Below the pieces are notes generated by a model. The model was not told where the DNA came from, made no database searches, and was given only the letters and a program-made list of their open reading frames with translations. Of a DNA stretch of 64,000 nt, positions 61,402 through 64,000 are shown in pieces (within the stretch, counting starts at the first letter, position 1; the number at the start of each line of letters is the position of its first letter). The translations under genes were made by a program, and so were the position numbers. The stretch comes from Prunus persica (taxonomy: Eukaryota; Streptophyta; Magnoliopsida; Rosales; Rosaceae), in contig NC_034010.1 of NCBI RefSeq assembly GCF_000346465.2, positions 24,090,570-24,154,569 of the forward strand, read 5' to 3'.

Positions 61402-62416
61402 ATGGAGGTGAATACTGGAAATTCCTGTTACAATGAAAAGCAATATTTAGTTCATTCCAAATCTACCAATGAAGAAAAAAGGCCTGCTGAAAAAGAATCG
61501 AGCACTCCTGTATTTGTTAATTATGGTAAGTTCTTTAGATAATATTTGCTCTGACGATGATGTAAGTCCCCATTGTCATTTCCTAACAACCCAAAAAACA
61601 AAAGTTGATTTGTTTTTGTCATTAAGTAATTGGTATCAATCATTTTGTTCTTTGGAGAGATAATCAAGCTAATTTACTTCGTAGCTGCAATTGCTTGGCA
61701 TGAGAGTAGAAAAAAGTGGGTTGGTGATCAGCGGATGCAAAGAATGGCAAAGGATCCAATCATAAGGTAATTCTTCTTCAAAAAGCATCATGGATAGAAT
61801 GGAGTTAGTTGTTGTTATAGTCACAATTAAAGAATTTACATCATGGATGTTAGTAAACTAGAAACCTCTATCTCAGTTCTTGAATTTTAGTTTGCAGGTT
61901 TGCCAAAAAGTTGCTGCTTTTCTGTTTTGGATTGTTATATACTTATATATATGTGGGGTGTTTGCGTGTTTTCAAATACTTTCCACCTTCAAATTTAAAC
62001 ACCGACATAAACCTAAGAAGTTCCTGCAACATTAGAATGGTGTTGATGGCAATAACTTACATACCTCCGTCATGATTGTTGATGATAATCTGTGGCTTTG
62101 CCCAATTATTTCGGTTGAATTATAGCTACTGAAAGAATTTCTGGAAGATGATGCAAAATTTTATGTTGCAGCTGGTCAACAGCATATGAAGATCTGCTTT
62201 CGACGCATGACTCTTTTCCTGAGCCAATCCCCTTAACTGTAAGTTTTTTTGTTTGTTTCCCAAGATGATTCAATGTGTTTCATTTGTAGAATCAGATTTT
62301 GCGATATCTTGTAATGAAGTTTTCTTAGTACTGTGAACTTAAGTGACTGGTGTACTGTGCAGGAAATGGTAGACTTTTTAGTTGATATATGGCATGATGA
62401 AGGCCTCTTCGATTAG
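61402..62416 (+). CDS. Gag1-like clamp domain protein (DUF4050)
   Basis: Four coding exons (61402-61525, 61685-61766, 62172-62238, 62363-62416) give 108 aa. The C-terminal two thirds match a small plant protein family: AIAWHESRKKWVGDQ, RMAKDPIIS, WSTAYEDLLSTHDSFPEPIP and MVDFLVDIWHDEGLFD. This is the DUF4050/Gag1-like clamp family; its plant role is unknown and I infer none. The start ATG (MEVNTGNSCYNEK) is the first in frame after the inferred leader intron. The N-terminus is not conserved and could vary. Confidence 0.85.
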
Positions 62417-63239
62417 ACAGTGTGGAGACAGATTAAAGTTGAAGAAGTCATGAAAACCCTTACAGTCCCTAAATATAATCTAATTTCATGTAGATGATCT
62501 GATACATGAGGTGGGAAAGCATTGCTAGGAACAAAAGGAAAATCCTTTTTCATCTTCTTAATTCTTTGCATTGTAAAATCTAGATATTGTACAACATTAC
62601 CTCTTCAATTGTTGGGGAAAAAAATTAATGTAATCCCACTCAGTTCTAATTCTGAACTATGGACTACGAATAATTTAAAGGAGAAGTTAGTTGTATTTGT
62701 TGCTTCTTTGCCATCAGAGGTCCAACTTCTAAGGATCATGTGTTTCAACCTTTCTACCTATTACCACAATTACCAATCCAATTATTACAACTTACAAAGT
62801 AAGCATTGAACATTTAAGATTTACGCTTCATCAGAGTATAATCAACGAACAGATTTGAGGATTTAAACTTCTGATACAAAGAAGAACTTGAGTCTCGACT
62901 AAGTGATACTTCTCTTTCCACCGTTAAAACATGTCCTAAATTCAACTCTTCCCTTCTTCGCCCGTTCATTAAAAAAAATCCTCCCCTTTCATCTTTTGTT
63001 TTAAAAGAAAATTTAAATTGATGAGACCTTAAAAACAAGGAAAGGAAAGCGCGGCGAAGGACAGTTGGTGACGCGGAAAGGAAAAGTCTCAGTGGAGGGA
63101 AAGGAGAAAATAGATGCACACGCTTGGATTGGATCTTAAATCACAAGCGAGAGAGCATTATTGCTGTTCAGTATTCTTCATTTTCCTGAGAATTAGAAAG
63201 AGAGAAAACGAAGGGAACAAAATTAACGAACTAAAAAAG
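62417..63239. other. Spacer between Gag1-like gene and VPS24
   Basis: The first part is 3' UTR-like. 63000-63239 is the likely VPS24 promoter and 5' UTR. Open frames on both strands here have no recognisable domain. Confidence 0.45.
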
Positions 63240-63631
63240 ATGAACAAAGTCAAGAGCTTGTTAAAACCGAAACCCAACCCATCAGAGCAGCTGAGAGATT
63301 GGCAGAGACGACTTCGCCAAGAGTGCCGCAACCTCGAGCGCCAAATCAGAGGCAATGCTCTCTCAATCTCTATTAAAGTTTCCTTCTTTTGCAAATTACA
63401 TAAGTTTTTTGTTCTGGGTCAATTTCAGTTGGTTTGGATTTGGTTTGGATTTGCTTTCCTTTGTTTTTTTCAATGGTTTTAATTCATGGTTTTGTCTGTT
63501 TTTTGTTGGTTTGGTGATTAGTTTAGTCTAAAAAGAGATGCTTTTGTTTCTCAGATATTCAGAAAGAAGAGAAGGCTGTTCATAAATCCATTAGAGAGGC
63601 TGCCAAGAGAAATGACATGGGCACAGCCAAG
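63240..63631 (+). CDS. VPS24: ESCRT-III subunit VPS24/CHMP3, first two exons
   Basis: Exons 63240-63351 and 63555-63631 encode the first 62-63 residues, from MNKVKSLLKPKPNPSEQLRD through WQRRLRQECRNLERQIRD, IQKEEKAVHKSIREAAKRND and MGTAK. This basic N-terminal helix is typical of Vps24/CHMP3, which assembles on endosomes with Vps2 and Snf7 to form intralumenal vesicles. The rest lies beyond the window; 63632-64000 is intron. The ATG at 63240 is chosen because conserved sequence starts there; an upstream in-frame ATG at 63114 would add unrelated residues. The first intron has a GC donor (ATCAGAG|GCAATG) and AG acceptor. This join restores the conserved RQIRDIQKEE. Confidence 0.9.
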
Positions 63632-64000
63632 GTACTGTAACTTTTGATGTTAATCTCTCCTCAATCATCAATTAGTTTGCTAGCAAGTTAGAAACTGGTT
63701 GCACAAAAGCATTATTTTCAAAATGCGAACTTGAAGGGAAAGCTTTGCTTGTTAGTTTATGAAGGTTCCGAAGTCCAATTGTTCACTAATGTCGGGGTTA
63801 TGCCCATTGGAATCATTTTCTGCTTTATGGTTTTGGGCCATTTGATGTCTTTGTTCAGTATAATCAGAACCTGTTTTTGTATTCGTAGGCTTTTTACACG
63901 TAGAATGCTAGTAATGTGCTCCTTAATCCTTGTGATGGATGCCTACTTGTGTTAGCTTCTTGTTGTGATCATCATATCATGTAGATTCTGTGTATTGATC

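Overview
The window is nuclear DNA of a flowering plant, most likely a rosid and possibly Rosaceae. The evidence is AT-rich spacers, plant-only protein families, short introns and small plant retroelements (TRIMs, solo LTRs, MITEs, tRNA-derived SINEs). I read no organelle, bacterial or viral block. The family-level placement is inference from general resemblance.

Layout. Three minus-strand genes come first: exon 1 of an RZ1B-like RNA-binding protein (1892-2002), a nine-exon SEEDLING PLASTID DEVELOPMENT 1 P-loop ATPase (3179-7015) and a six-exon ACT-domain protein, ACR10-like (8026-11295). After a repeat-poor spacer comes a plus-strand RD19-type papain-like cysteine protease (14017-15613). The first member of a 3-hydroxyisobutyryl-CoA hydrolase (CHY1)-like family follows (18084-19451).

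From 19.5 to 33.6 kb there are no intact genes. This stretch holds a foldback MITE, a 760-bp tandem duplication, a decayed hAT transposase end, SINEs, a TRIM with twin 195-bp LTRs, and a Copia remnant whose LTR is split by a 1.8-kb solo LTR. A RICE SALT SENSITIVE 3-like gene (33624-35781) and a pseudogene with two in-frame stops (37042-37764) come next.

From 38 to 58.8 kb is the main feature: a block made of a CHY1-like gene plus the 5' part of an RFWD3-like RING/WD40 gene, duplicated several times and then broken. In total six CHY1-like copies are visible. Two have intact reading frames (18084 and 43594), one has a 2-bp frameshift (48094), and three are fragments. Only one complete RFWD3-like gene remains (52442-58774); a second copy of its promoter and first exon (45430-47050) is split by a TRIM. 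Paralogous copies give natural empty sites for several insertions. The CHY1-like intron has a conserved non-canonical GC-AG boundary, and the presumed catalytic Asp is lost in four of six copies.

The right end holds a small Gag1-like clamp (DUF4050) protein (61402-62416) and the first two exons of an ESCRT-III subunit, VPS24/CHMP3 (63240-63631), which runs off the window.

The genes do not form an operon-like pathway. The one functional theme is the CHY1-like cluster (valine/branched-chain acyl-CoA catabolism, C-terminal peroxisomal signal), which appears to be undergoing copy-number change and subfunction or loss.
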